Positions 8,596-20,010 of a stretch of 64,000 nucleotides of DNA are shown here, piece by piece. The position numbers and the translations under genes were made by a program. The notes beneath the pieces are model-generated. The model made no database searches and was not told where the DNA came from. It saw only the letters and a list, made by a program, of their open reading frames with translations. Numbering within the stretch: the first letter of the stretch is position 1; each line of letters opens with the position of its first letter. The stretch spans positions 28,568,419 through 28,632,418 of the forward strand of contig NC_134547.1 of NCBI RefSeq assembly GCF_050624435.1, given 5' to 3'. This DNA comes from Tenrec ecaudatus. Lineage: Eukaryota > Chordata > Mammalia > Afrosoricida > Tenrecidae.

Positions 8596-10730
8596 GTAAA
8601 TGCTCCTTGCGTCACTCGATCAGTCCCGCGGGCGCGGAGAGGGGGCTTTGATCTTCCGGGCGGGGCTGTGGGTGAGAGTCCCCGCAGCGCGCCGTCCCTC
8701 GTTCCCGCTTCCGATCCCGGGGTCTTTGCCTGCCTGCTCCAAGTCCGGGGTCGACGCTGCTTCCTGCATCTATTGCCCCTTTCCACTTAGGCCGCTCCGG
8801 ACTCATTCTTGGGGGCCGCCCCGCTGCTCAGGCCCCACCACGGTGGCATCTCCAGGATGTGCGCCCGAAGTGGGGGCCTCGGATCCGCGAGCGGGCTCAC
8901 TGCTGCGACCCTCGATTGGGAAGGCGGCATTGCGCAGGGCGTCTGGGACGCACTCAGTCGCTAACGGGGGAGATGGTGTTTGAGATGGACGTGGGATTCC
9001 CTTTTCCCCAGACAGGCCACTTCCCACATCTCAGAGAGCCCCGTGTCATTTCCCGAGGGGCCCCTTCCTCCCGCGTTGTGCGGTACTTAGGAGCTTCTGA
9101 GTGGGAGCGAGACTGCACAGTCTCTCAGTGCAGTCTACCCTAGGCTGTATGTGGTTGGGGTGGTGGTGGAGCTGAGTAGTGGGGAGGATGTTTGGCCCAG
9201 AGGTTCTGGGGGCTCGCAGGATTACTGGTAGAGAGGGACAGAGCCCCAGGTGCTAGACTGGGAACAGATCAAGCACTGGAGGGCTGCATGTCTTGTTGAG
9301 GAGGTGGAGTGAATGGTAGGGGCCTAGCAGTGGATCCCGATCAGAACGATGTTGGGAGCACTCAGAACGTACTCCCTAAGCACTTAGTGGGCACTTATAG
9401 GGTCACTGTGAGAATCCACACTGATCTGATAACAGTGAGTGTGGCTGGCTTTGCTGTATTTGGTTTTGTTTGCCCTGGGGTGCTCACTGGCCCCTGGGAT
9501 AGACAGACGCATGGGAGGGACCCTGCCATCTGAGATGTCTCTCTCTGATCTTGACACTCACCATGGAGGGGACTGGGTTTGGAGCCCTGGGGAGAAGTGT
9601 GGGAAGGTGCTGAAATGTTGAAGAGGTGGCCGTATCTGGCTTCCCTAGTGCCTGAGCCTGGGCTCAGACGTGCCTCTCGGCCCTCTATCTTTGTTCTGAC
9701 ACCAACTGTTTGCCCTCCGGATCTCTGCATCGATACTGGGTTCAGTAATTTGTTGCAATAGCCAAGCCACACAGAACTCACAGACAAAACTCAACTCTGG
9801 GGGTCTATTAGAGAAGTTACCAGACTGCCACCACTTAGCACCAGTCAACAGCACAGACATGACCACTGGTCCACAGCAGCGCCTCTCCTCAGACAGCAGC
9901 CAAGTGACTCTGGTCCTCAGCCTCTCAGTCACATGGTCCCTTGGCCTCTGACTCTCTGGACCAGGAAGCCCACCTCTGGCTCTGCTTCACAGATCCATCC
10001 ATGTAACAGGAAACTCCGTGCAAAATGGGATGATAGCCACAGGCCGAGGCTAGAAGGGATTATGGCTAGGCAGGCTATACTAATGGTCTACACCACGGGC
10101 CTCCAGCTGTGAGTGGCACTGTGCTAGTCCCTGCACCAGGAGACATCCTCAGTCAGGGACCTGTTGCCTCTGCGTGTCAAGGACCCAGGTGAGATCCCTG
10201 AACTTGACCTGTGGTCTCTCATTAAAGAGCAGCATGAGCATGCCTGGAGCAAGAGCTCTTCTAGCAGAGACAAGACTGGGAACAAGCTGATTCTCTGGGC
10301 GAGGGGTCTAGAATGCTTGAGGGGTGACAGGGGTGACCCCAACAGGACCTCTATGACCAGTACACACCACAAGCCCAGAGCTGCTCAGGGATCCTCCCAG
10401 AAGCTCTTCCCAGCACCCAGCACCCCTCACCTTTCCCACCAGTAAAGGCCTCCTTCAGATGACTCAGAGACCCTCCAGTCGCGTTCTTCAGGGCTGGTGA
10501 GAGGCTGCTTCCCTTCAGGCCTCTGCTGGCTGACCTGGGGTCCAGGGCCAGCCCATGCCTACCTTGGCTTGGGGCTTGGGGACACTGAGTGAGCAAGGGA
10601 GTTTCCTCTCAATTCACCCCAACAGCTACCCTGGCAGCCTTCCTGGGAGCCTCGGTGACAGAGAGAGAGGGGCTGTGGCTGGGATAGAATTCTGAGAAGG
10701 GGTATGAAGACACAACTTTAAATTGTTTTT

Positions 10731-10940
10731 TGGGCACCCTGGTGGCATAGTGGTTTTGAGTTTAGTTGCTAACTCAGCAGTTCAAAACCACTAGCCTCTC
10801 CTTAGGAGAAAGGTGAGGCTTTCTGCTCCTGTAAAGAGTTACAGTCTTGCAAACCCACAGGGGGACACTTTACCCTGTCCTTCCAATAGGATCGCCAGGC
10901 GACGGTATCGACTCAATGGCTGTGAGTTTGGCTTTGGATT
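10731..10940 (+). mobile_element. AfroSINE, near full length
   Basis: Ordered blocks: 'accctggtggcatagtggtt' (A-box side), 'cagcagttcaaaaccac' (B box), 'gagaaaggtgaggctttctg', 'taaagagttacagtc', 'ggtatcgactcaatgg' and a 'tgagtttggctttgg' end. This is the extended SINE form with the 'gtaaagagttacag' middle. Confidence 0.85.
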
Positions 10941-11596
10941 CTTTAGCTGGAAGGCTGCATAGTGAAAACGTTGCCAATGACAGGCAGTGAGTGGCCCAGG
11001 ATGTGGACCTGTTATGTCACAGGTGGTGTTGGAGTCAGCATTCTTCTGGAGGAACAGGTCCCCACCTTGATGTGCACCTTGTGCTCTGGGAGCAGAGGTT
11101 TTGGGCTGACCTTGGGCCAGGGGTGGGTCCATGAGAGGCAGATTAGCTGTTTGTCCTTCTCCTCCCCCATCCCTCCCTCTGCTCTGACTGTACAACGCCC
11201 TCTCTGTCCCCATGTGGCTCTCAGACCCTCTCAGGAGGAAGCAGTGGGGTGCAGCCAGGGTAGCTTGAACTGGCTGGGCTGACAGTTACCTGGTCCCCCA
11301 GCGGAGGCAGAGGGTGTGAAGTGAGAATGCCGGCAGTCCCTGGCCGACCTCTCTTGCTGGGAGGTTAGCTGTGTGGCCCCATCTAGAAATCACATCTAAT
11401 TCTGGGCAGCGATCTTGCCCTTATCCGTGCTGGAGACCCCATGGTGTGGGATAAAACTTGCAGTTCCTCCTCAATGTAATGTTTCTGAATGCATGAAATA
11501 AAACACGGTACTGCAGTATTGAAATACAGCTAACCATGTGAAACCAGCTTTTCACGTGGTAATGTGTACCTCTTCATTAGCATATTAAAATAAAAG

Positions 11597-11792
11597 ACAG
11601 TCTCACTGTCATCAATTCTGACTCATAGCAACCCCATTGGACAGGGGAGAACTGCCTGCTCCTGTGGGTCCTCGAGACTATAACTCTTTATGGGAGTAGA
11701 CAGCCTCATCTTTCTTCCAAGGAGCAGGTTTTGAACTGCTGACATTTCGACTAGCAGCCAAAATGTAACCACCATGTCACCATCTTTGGTGA
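11597..11792 (-). mobile_element. AfroSINE, near full length
   Basis: Antisense: 'actgtcatcaattctgactc', 'atagcaacccc', 'gactataactctttatggga', 'cagcctcatctttcttcc', 'ttttgaactgctgac', 'tgtaaccaccatgtcacc'. Confidence 0.85.
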
Positions 11793-12330
11793 TCATATTA
11801 AATAATACAAACATTGCAGCGGTTCCAGCAGCCACCTTTCTTTTGAGCATGCATGGTAACTTGAAATAGTGCAGTGATTTGAAAATTCCCATGATTTCTG
11901 TTGGTGACAGATTCCAGTGCACTGTCCCTGCTGAGGGGTGAGCTGTTTACAGTCTTAATTGGGAGACGTGTACATTTTAATTTAGAGGCTTAGAGAAAAT
12001 GAAGATAGGACCTGTGGGGCAGTGAATGCTTTCGGATCCCTCACCAAGGACATAGATACTCTTGCCCTTGGGCAGAGTGCCTTGGAGAATGCATTTCCTC
12101 CTTCTCTCTGTCCAGCCCAGGGATGGACAGTCTCTTTCTCAGGGGCTTTCCTAGGTTTGTCCTTGATGGAGGTCACCATCCAGGGTGTCACCTAGTCCTA
12201 CCCAATCAGTCACATCCTGACTGCCTTGGTTGGAAGGTTCTGGGTCAATTGTGTAAGCCCTTCTATCTAACCATGCATGTGTCCACATCACGGACCCATT
12301 CCTGCTTCTGTGGTCTAACCTGTAACCGTG

Positions 12331-12995
12331 ATTTAAAAAAATCATTTTATTAGGGGTTCATACAACTCTTATCACAATCCAAACATACATCAATTGTGTA
12401 AAGCACATTTGTATACTCATTGCCCTCATCATTCTCAAAACATTTGCTCTCTACTTAAGCCCCTGGCATCAGCTCCTCATTTTCAACCCCTGCCTCCCGC
12501 TCCCCCCTCCCTCATGAGCCCTTCATAATTTATAAATTATTACTTTTTTCATATCTTGCCCTGCCTGACATCTCCATTCTCCCCCTTTTCTGTTGTCTGT
12601 CCCCCAGGGAGGAAGTTACATGTAGATCCTTGTAATCGGTTTCCCCTTTCCACCCCATCATCTATCTACCCTCCTGTTATCACCACTCTCACCACTGGTC
12701 CTGAAGGGATCATCTGTCCAGAATTCCCTGTGTTTCCAGTTCCTATCTGTACCAGTGTACATCCTCTGGTCTAGCCAGGTTTGTAAGGTAGAATTGGGAT
12801 CATGATAGTGGGGCGGGGGAGGGAGCATTTAGGAACTAGAGGAAAGTTGTATGTTTCATTGTTGCTACGCTGCACCCTGACTGGCTCGACTGCTCCCCAT
12901 GACCCTTCCGTAAGGGGATGTCCACTTGCCTACAGATGGGTTGTGGGTCTCCACTCTGCACTCCCCTTCATTCACAATGATCTGATTATCCGTGA
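12331..12995 (-). mobile_element. Half-LINE/L1 3' UTR fragment
   Basis: Antisense 3' end beginning at 'aaaaaaatcattttattagg', then 'cttatcacaatccaaacata', 'cccctggcatcagctcctca', 'ctggtctagccaggtttgta', 'ggatgtccacttgcctacag'. A short possible duplication 'ccgtgat' flanks it (12326-12332 and about 12989-12995). Confidence 0.8.
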
Positions 12996-13942
12996 TGTTT
13001 TGATGTGTGTGTTTTTGTTTCCCACCCAGGCCCCTTTTAAAGCTTGCTAATTCAGGGAGCCTTTGGATACCATTTTAACCATGTGCTGATGTCCTCCCTC
13101 ATCCAGATGATGTGTCTTTGTCTCTTTAATGACTTAAATTATATTTGAGATGGGATCTCTTTTGTATCCTAAAACAAAGTGGGCCTGAATTGTTGAACGT
13201 AAAACTGATACTCTGTTCTGGAAACCTTCACTCAGTTCACAGTAAAAGGCTGGGGGGAAAAGCTGTGACTTTCTCCGTTCAGGCTCAGAGAGCCCAGGCT
13301 TTCTATGCAGGAACCCCCGGGGCTTGTGAGCATGGCTAGAAACCTTCCAGGTGGCCGTGGAAGGGGCTAGAAGTGGTTGGCTTAGGCTGAGGATCACAAG
13401 GTTGGGTGCAACTGGGGGTGGGCAGCAGCTTCATACTCCCCTTGGCAACCTGGCTCCACTCCAGGTCACCTGACTTCACCCGGGAGTGACTCCTGGGTCT
13501 TGGCAGTTGGATGGCAGAGGGTTTGTTCTGTGGGTCAGACCCCCGCAGAGCCCTGGCGGGCCTGCTGCCTTTCCTCTGAGCCCAGAGTTCATGGGGCTTT
13601 CCGCAGCCTTGGATTCCGAGACGGCTTGGCCTTTGCCTTTTAAATTGCAGGCACCAGTTAATAAGAACGGAAGCAGAATCCAGTGGGTGGTGTTTGGTTG
13701 GAACTTGTTGGCTGAACTTGCAGAGGGAAGTCCACCCACTCTGGGCTCACCTGGCCAGAAATCAAAGGGCATATGCTCTGGGTGTGGCCTGTATTAATTA
13801 GTGACTGCTACCCCACCTGATGGTTCAGGCCAGGCCGGCAGGGGGCCTTTGGGGTCCTGTTCTTGTAGATAGCCCCTGCCTGACTGCTTGCGCAAAGGGG
13901 GCCTTTTCCGACTTCCTGTCCAGACTTGGGCAGCCTACGCGT

Positions 13943-14121
13943 CCTGAGAGTCGATTCCACTCCTGGTGAGCCTACAGGACAGGGCAGAATTTCCCTGTGA
14001 GCTTCTGAGACTGGATCAGGAGCAGAAGGTCTGTCTCTCTCTGATGCAGGGGCTGGTGGTTTAGAACTGCTGACCTTGCTGTGAGCAGTCCAGCATGTAA
14101 ACCACTACGCCACTACGCCTC
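13943..14121 (-). mobile_element. AfroSINE
   Basis: Antisense: 'gagagtcgattccactcctg', 'ctacaggacagggcagaatt', 'ctggtggtttagaactgctg', 'gtaaaccactacgccactac'. Confidence 0.8.
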
Positions 14122-15689
14122 CTCCCTGAGAGAGTTAGGCCTCTAGGTTACAAGGGTTCCAGCCTTCTGAGATCTTCAGATCTCCAGATGGAGGGAGAGG
14201 AGGGGCAGTACTAAGCCCTGCAGGCCAGGTGGCTGAAGCGTCACATTCTCTTAGGATTGTGCAGTTGGGTCCAGGTGGATTTGGGCCCAGTTTGACTGAG
14301 ACCAACTGTGGCAGTGGCCTTGATGCTGTTCCCTCTGGGCACTTGGGGAAACCCTGTGTTACTCCACCCCACACCCCACTGTGGACTTTGCTGTATGAGG
14401 AGAAATGGTGTGGAGGGCATGGGAGGGGCCATGCCTGGGTGCTGACAACTGCACTTTCAGTTCCTGGTAGTGGCCCTGGCTGGGGTGCATGTGTACATAC
14501 ACTCTGTCATTTCAGGGGCCCCTCTCCCAGCCCTCGTGGCTGAGGGTGACAGAAAAGCAGCTCCGGTCAGAGGAAACCCGGGTTGTCTATGTCTCCCCAG
14601 AAGGGTGATGGGACCTGTGCCCTGGGAGGGCAGTCTGGGCCCCCCAGAGCTTGCTTTCTGCCCCTCTCAGCTTATATGGCAACTCCTGATCGGTGTGACC
14701 TCATGTGTCAGCGGAACACATGCAGCGCCCGCTGTGGCCGAGCAGGTCCTGGGCCCTGGGCTGCAGCAGGGGCCCGAGCAGATGAGGATCTCTGCCTTCG
14801 GGCGTTTACCCTGCAGCTGACCCACAAGCCCAGACTACACTTAGGTTCTAAGGGGAGTTGTGGGTGGTGGAGGGATGCAGGTTGGGAACCAGGCAAGCGG
14901 TGACAAGTACAGGTGGCCTGGCCCATCATGGAGGGCTTGGGGGATAAGGTTTCTGCTCATCCCCTCACCTCACCCACTGGCCAATCCCACCTGGAGGCCA
15001 AACCCTTGGGGACCTGTGGATGACATCTCTCTTGATTGGCTTCCTGGGCCCAGAGCTGGGCCTGGACTGGACAGGGAAGGGGTGAGGGGCGGTGGTGGTG
15101 GTGGAAATCAGCCTGAATGCTGGGTTGGAAATAAAGTGGTGCTCCTGGCATCAGGTTTGGGCAGTGAAGGCAGGGAAGGCCCCCTGAGGTGGGAACATTG
15201 GCGCCAAGGTGTGTAGAGGGTGCCTGTGGGTCACATGGTCCACGGGTTCACCTCCAGTCTTCCTCCCTGTCCAGGATCCCTGGCCGTGTGGGTGTGAAGG
15301 TTCCACCAGCGCCCTCTGCACAGCCCTAGGCCGCACTGGTGCGGGCGGGGGTGGGGTGTCCTGCCTTCCTTCCCCCATTGCTTCATTTGCCTGATGCAGC
15401 CAGGAAGGAACAGGATGGCGGGCCTGCCCTCCGGGAACATAGCACATGTATGTGTGCTGCTAGCTAGTGATGCAGGAGGAACGAGGCTGCTGTTTCCATA
15501 AAGATCCAGGGTCTCCTTTCCTATTTTAAAGTCTCATTTAACTTAACGTCTCACTTAATATCAGTTGATGGCTTTTCTGCCCTATTTTACATTTGTTCTA
15601 GTTTGTCATATTTTATGCTCTTTTTGATCCACCTCTTTTGCTTTGTTATTTTTATTTATTTATTCTTTTTGGCATGTTATTCTGTGCAT

Positions 15690-15882
15690 GAAATCCAGGA
15701 TAAGTGAATCTAGAGAGACAGTTACTGGATTAATGTTTCTGTGGGGGGGGATAACGGGGAGTTTGGGAGCTATTAATGAATTCAAGAATGAAAAAAAAAT
15801 GTTCTAAAATTGTGATGATTGTACAACTCTTCTTAACATGACTGAACTATTGAATTGTCTGATTGTGAACTAGATGCCAATA
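15690..15882 (+). mobile_element. Old L1 (L1M-type) 3' UTR fragment
   Basis: Sense-strand end of an ancient L1: 'gagagacagttactggatta', a G-rich tract, 'aaaatgttctaaaattgtga', 'tgattgtacaac', 'ctgaactattgaattg'. These correspond to the mammal-wide L1M 3' UTR. Confidence 0.6.
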
Positions 15883-16373
15883 TGCAGTTCAGTGGCAGAG
15901 TGGTGTGGTGAGGGAGGGGCGAGTGCCCGACACATCAAGGAAGCTGGGTGAGGCTGGGGTGGGGTGGGTGAGAGGGAGCGCTGGGTCTGATCAGGAGAGT
16001 CTCCTCAGAAGAGGGGGCAGAAAGAGCTACAGGGAGACTTCGGGGCAGACCGTTCCTGGCAGGGAGCAGCAGTCCTGAGGTGGGAACGGTTCTCGGTCTT
16101 TACAGCAAGGATGCGGGTGTGGCTGTGGCCAAGGAGCAAGGAGGCTAGCTTGGCAGGGCGGGGCGCTTTGCCTTGCAAATGGGGGCTACCTGTGTGTATT
16201 ATTGATTGTCGATTATTGTTCTAAGGGCAGTCGGGAGTGAGGGGTCTGAGCAGGACAGGGGCCTGATCTATCTAATTGAGTCTGTAAAGGGTAACTGGCT
16301 GTGGTGAGTTTGGCTGCTGGGCCAGGGTGGGAGGGGGATGGAGCCTACCAGGAGGAAGAGGGATAGTGGTGTG

Positions 16374-16886
16374 TTAGTCTGGGTACATTAGAGAAACAAA
16401 TCCACAGAAACTCATATGTATGAGAGAGTTTTATATAAAGGTAAGTGCACATCAAGAAAACACCTCAACCCAGTGCTGCCCAAGCCCACAAGTCCAGCAT
16501 TAGCCCATATGTCTGACACCAATCCACAAAGTCCTCCTCCATCTCACAAAACAGACAGTGATGCTGACTGCAGGAGGAAAGCCCTATCAGTGAACGTGTA
16601 AGCATCTCAGCACTGGCAGGGGTCTCCACACTGCTGCTCCAGCACCCAGGGCTGCATCGGGGTAGGTCCAGGTAGCTTCTCCTTAGGGATGTCTTGCAGG
16701 AAGTGAGCCTTGCCATCTGAAGCAAGGAATTGGCTAAGGCAGCTGCACCCTGGTCCGACCACCACAGAGCAAGAGACCCGAGAACTCGAAAGGCGAGGCT
16801 TACTGAGCTATTTATCTCTCTGCCCTTCAATTGACCCCACATGTGTTTATCAGCCGGGTTGGCACAATAAACTTTAACTATCTTAA
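16374..16886 (+). repeat. Unassigned interspersed repeat, copy 2 of 3
   Basis: Head 'tgttagtctgggtacattag', 'agaaacaaatcc', 'aactcatatgtatgagagag', 'ttttatataaag', 'gtccagcattagcccatatg', 'catctcagcactggcagggg' (shared almost exactly with copy 3 at 19772). It ends near 'gcacaataaacttta' (AATAAA). The tail differs from copies 1 and 3, suggesting subfamilies. Confidence 0.6.
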
Positions 16887-17951
16887 GGGGGTAGACTGAA
16901 GGTAGGGCCAGCGGGAAGTGGTGCAGGAGAGTGGGTTGGGGTGAGGCAGGGAGCCCCCAAGGATGGCCTCATGGCTTTGTCTGGAGCGCCTCTGGGGCTC
17001 CAGGCTCCTCTTGCTGAGGAGGGACACCGGGAAGGGGCAGGGCTTGGAGCCTGTGTGGGGCTGGCTTGGCCTGTGCTGAGTGACACCTGGACTGTGGGGT
17101 CTGTGATTCTCAGGGTGGGGGGACATCATGGGCCTGTGGGCCACAGGTCTGGTGCAGTCAACTGTGCCTGGAAGTGAGCTTCGGGAAGAGGCCCCAGAGC
17201 TGCGCCCCTGGCTGCCCCAGCCTGCAGGTTGAGCTAAGGAGGGAGAGAGACTCTAGGTGCCAGCACAGACAATGCATCCAGGGTCCTGATCAGGGAGAGC
17301 TTGGGCACTGCTAGGACACTCCGCTTAGTGGGGGTCATTGTGGTCGGGCAGGGTGGTGGGGGCTGTTGGGGTGGGTTGAAGGTAAGATGGGCAGCCACGG
17401 TGTTGGGATGGTGACCCTAGAAGAGTTTATAGGGTATTTGCTTTCAAGGGGAAAAGGGACGGGGGTGAGGGTCTTGGTAAGTTATTAGTGTTTTTCAAGT
17501 TGGCGACATTGCTGAGTATCTGAAGTTGAGCGTGATCCAATAGGAGCCCTGTTGGTGGGGGCTTGGAGAGCAGCCAAGATGGAAGGGTCCCAGAGCAGGG
17601 GCTGGAGCGAAGGCACCAGGGGAATTTGTGCTGGGAGGATGAGCTGGTCTCTTCAGGTGCACCTGTCACCTCAGGGAAGTGGGCAGGGTGGAGTGCTCAG
17701 CCACTCTGTCTTACCAGGCCCCTCCATTCTCCCAGGGTCTCACAAGTCCACCTGCTGTGGCCTCCCGCATCGACCACTCAGCTTGGTCTTGCTGGGCCTG
17801 GTGCTGAGTGCCTGTGTGGGTGGGTGGGAAGGCTGAGGGGTGATGCGCTGAATGCAGGGGCAGCCTGAAGCAGGAGGGACCCAGTGTTGCCTAGGCCGGG
17901 TTGGAAATTCTCTGAGGGGGAGGTGGGGTGGGCTTCTCCAAATTACCACAG

Positions 17952-18064
17952 CCCCAGCTGACCCTCCTATGGGACAGGAGAAGCTGTGCATGTCCAGTCC
18001 TGGTGTGTGTGTGTGTGTGTTCAACCCCAGCTGACCCTTCTGTGGGACAGGAGAGGCTGTGCCT
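17952..18064. repeat. Local tandem duplication with (GT)n between copies
   Basis: A ~38-bp unit beginning 'cccagctgaccct' and ending 'gaga(a/g)gctgtgc' occurs twice at a 74-bp spacing, with a short (GT)n at 18004-18020 between. It lies about 165 bp upstream of exon 2. Confidence 0.6.
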
Positions 18065-18229
18065 CTGGCCCTGTCTGGGTTACAGTAGCTGAGCTCCAGC
18101 GGGCTTATGGTTTGCCGATGGGGGTGGATCCCTCTGCGGGCCGGAGCCCCCTTGTCTCAGAGCTGTGGGTAGTGGGCAGTGTTTGGCGGTGCTGGCCGAG
18201 GCCCCTGACCGTGTGTCCTATTTTTGCAG

Positions 18230-18413
18230 ACCTTCCTTCTGGCTGGGAAATGCGACCCTGAAGGTGCCGCTGGCGCTCTTTGCCCTGAACCGACGGCGGC
18301 TGTGTGAGCGGCTGCGGAGGAACCCGGCCACACTGGAGGGGGCCCTGGTGCTGTTGCAGGGTGGGGAGGAGACCCAGCGCTACTGCACGGACACTGGGGT
18401 CCTTTTCCGCCAG
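18230..18413 (+). CDS. PEPD: PEPD coding exon 2 (codons 6-67)
   Basis: 184 bp between a polypyrimidine/AG acceptor (ctatttttgcag) and a strong donor (CAG|GTGAGT). It encodes the start of the prolidase N-terminal domain. Recognisable segments are PSFWLGN (residues 7-13), [19 protein letters not shown] and, at the C-terminal end, [21 protein letters not shown]-type sequence that is nearly identical to human. The middle, [13 protein letters not shown], is diverged from the human KNPAVQAGSIVVL stretch as I remember it, with length kept. This domain helps form the dimer and caps the active site of the partner chain in the human structure. Confidence 0.96.
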
Positions 18414-18944
18414 GTGAGTCCTCTGGAGCCTGCGGGGACCCTGCAACAGAGCCCACTGAGGAAGACAGCTCCCCCCATCCCCCGCAGCCCCAGCTCTCCC
18501 CCAGGGTGCAGAGAAATGATATTCCTGGGGAGCGAGAAGAAGGCTTCATGGAGAAATAGCACTGGGTGTGGGCCTTAGAGACCACCCGGGGTGAGTTCTG
18601 ACTGCAGGAGCAGGAGCAGAAGGCCCCATGGGGCAGGGCCGAGCCCCTGGGACGACTTTGCCTGCAGTGACAAAGGTGAGGTGCAGGGGCCTAGCAGGGG
18701 TGTGTGACTGGGTGGCCTGTCTAGGCATGGAGCAGGAACCGGAGGTCCTGTCTGCCCTGCCCTGACCTGGCTAGCACTGGTCCCGCAGCCCTTGCTCCGC
18801 GTGGGTTTCCTCACTGGGGCGTGGTCCTGAGACTCCTTGGGGTTCTGGAGCTTGGTGGGGTTTCAGATCAGTTTCAGATGGATATGGCAGCACTTGGTCC
18901 CTAGGTGCCCAACCCAGAGATACTCTGAGACTTATCCCTCCCTA

Positions 18945-19010
18945 GTGTGGTGCCCATTTTGCTGAAGGGAAACTGAGGGGCATGGCCTCTGAGGGGCTGA
19001 CTACAGTCTT
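18945..19010 (-). mobile_element. MIR fragment
   Basis: 'gcccattttgctgaagggaa' followed by 'actgaggggcatgg' is the antisense MIR 3' signature (complement of 'cctcagtttcctcatctgtaaaatggg'). Confidence 0.45.
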
Positions 19011-19120
19011 AGAAGTACATCTTCTCACCCAAGCCCAGTGCCATTTTCTCCTCCCTCCACACCCTTGTACGCGGGGGTGTTCTTTGTCAGCACTGCTGCC
19101 GCTGCCCACCACACCCAGAA

Positions 19121-19490
19121 GGAGCCTGGTGGCTGTGGGCTAGGCATCCATTGGCAGTTCAAACCCACCAGCTGCTGCTCAGGAGAAAGATGAGGCTGTC
19201 TGTTCCAGAAAAGATGGACAGTCTTAGAAACCCTATATTTAAGGTAACTGACGTCCCGCCAATTTTTAACAATTTGTCCCGCGTCTCACAGCGTTTTAAA
19301 AAAGTCCCGATTTTTGGAAAGAATGCACGACAAGCTGGGGTATATGGTTTTCGGCTGCCATGTGGCTATTTCACCAGGATATGAGTTTTATCCATGGTGT
19401 CCCGCTTTGCCAATGTTAGAATCTGGTCACCTTACCCTATCTATATAGGGTCTCTGGGAGTCGAATAGGCTCTGTGCCCTTGGGTTTGGG
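19121..19490 (+). mobile_element. AfroSINE interrupted by a 196-bp insertion
   Basis: Left half 19121-19238 ('ggagcctggtggctgtgggc', 'ggcagttcaaacccacc', 'aggagaaagatgaggctgtc', 'cagtcttagaaacccta'); right half from 19435 ('tagggtctctgggagtcgaa', 'taggctctg'). The two halves join logically around 'ccctata'. Confidence 0.7.
19239..19434. mobile_element. Putative nonautonomous DNA transposon, 196 bp
   Basis: Inserted inside the AfroSINE. The ends are imperfect inverted repeats: 'taaggtaac..' at the left and the complement of '..ggtcacctta' at the right. Flanking 8-bp sequences ccctatat (19231-19238) and ccctatct (19435-19442) agree at 7 of 8 positions, fitting the 8-bp duplication of hAT elements. 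The interior repeats 'gtcccg' motifs. No coding capacity. Confidence 0.6.
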
Positions 19491-19512
19491 CTTGAGTTGG
19501 AGTTTCGGCCTT

Positions 19513-20010
19513 GTGTTAGTCTGGGTAGTCTAGAGAAACAAATTCATAGACACTCATGTGTATAAGAAAATTGCTTTGTATAAAAGAGTAATTATACTTA
19601 AAAAAATCCCAGCCTGTCCAGATCAAGTCCGGAAGTCCGATATTAGTCCATATGTCCAATACTAGCCCTGAAATTCCTCTTTAGACTCACGCAGCCATGC
19701 AATGATGCCAAATGCAAGAAGATCACAGGCCAGTATGTGGAAGGTCTTGTGGATCCAGTAGCAGTAGAAGCATCTCGGCACTGGCAGGGGTCTCCACGTG
19801 GCTCCTTCAGTCCTGGTGTAGTTCCACGGGTCTTCTCAACAGGAATGTCTCCCAGGGAGTGAGTGTGTGTCTTGCCTCCAGTGAGCTATTCATCTCCTTA
19901 GCGCCTCCAAATGAGGTCATCAAGCTGCGACCTGATTGACAGACTAAACTCCACCCCTTCACTCTGAAGTCTCCAATTGACAATAGATTATGTAACCACC
20001 ACAGGTCTGC
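19513..20010 (+). repeat. Unassigned interspersed repeat, copy 3 of 3
   Basis: Head 'tgttagtctgggtagtctag', 'agaaacaaattcatag', 'aagtccgatattagtccata', 'catctcggcactggcagggg', tail 'caagctgcgacctgattgac' and 'gattatgtaaccaccaca'. It shares its head and centre with copy 2 and its tail with copy 1. Confidence 0.6.

Larger units (their letters stand above)
8230..8970. promoter_or_regulatory. PEPD: PEPD CpG-island promoter region
   Basis: Sharp local rise in G+C and CpG spanning the upstream region, exon 1 and the start of intron 1. GC-box-like motifs are visible: CCCGCCCC (8423-8430), CCCCGCCCC (8434-8442), GGGGCGG (8469-8475) and CCACGCCCCT (8491-8500). There is no canonical TATA box; the nearest is GGCTAAAAC at 8503-8511. 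This is the architecture of a housekeeping promoter, fitting the broad expression known for prolidase. The transcription start is not determined; I would expect it within about 50 bp upstream of 8579. Confidence 0.75.
8596..18229 (+). other. PEPD: PEPD intron 1 (9.6 kb)
   Basis: Borders GT (8596-8597) and AG (18228-18229). The first ~370 bp belong to the CpG island. After that come AfroSINEs (10731, 11597, 13943), a half-LINE 3' end (12331), an L1M 3' end (15690) and an unassigned repeat (16374). The stretches 8971-10730, 10941-11596, 11793-12330, 13011-13942, 14122-15689, 15883-16373 and 16887-18229 hold no feature I can name, apart from a repeat-like patch at 9735-10050 and a local duplication at 17952-18064. 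Confidence 0.9.

Noticed and set aside
9735-10050. Possible LTR or MER repeat ('gcaatagccaagccacacag', 'aactcacagac')
   Set aside because: It resembles repeats I have seen, but I cannot place it in a family and found no ends, so it is not listed as a feature.
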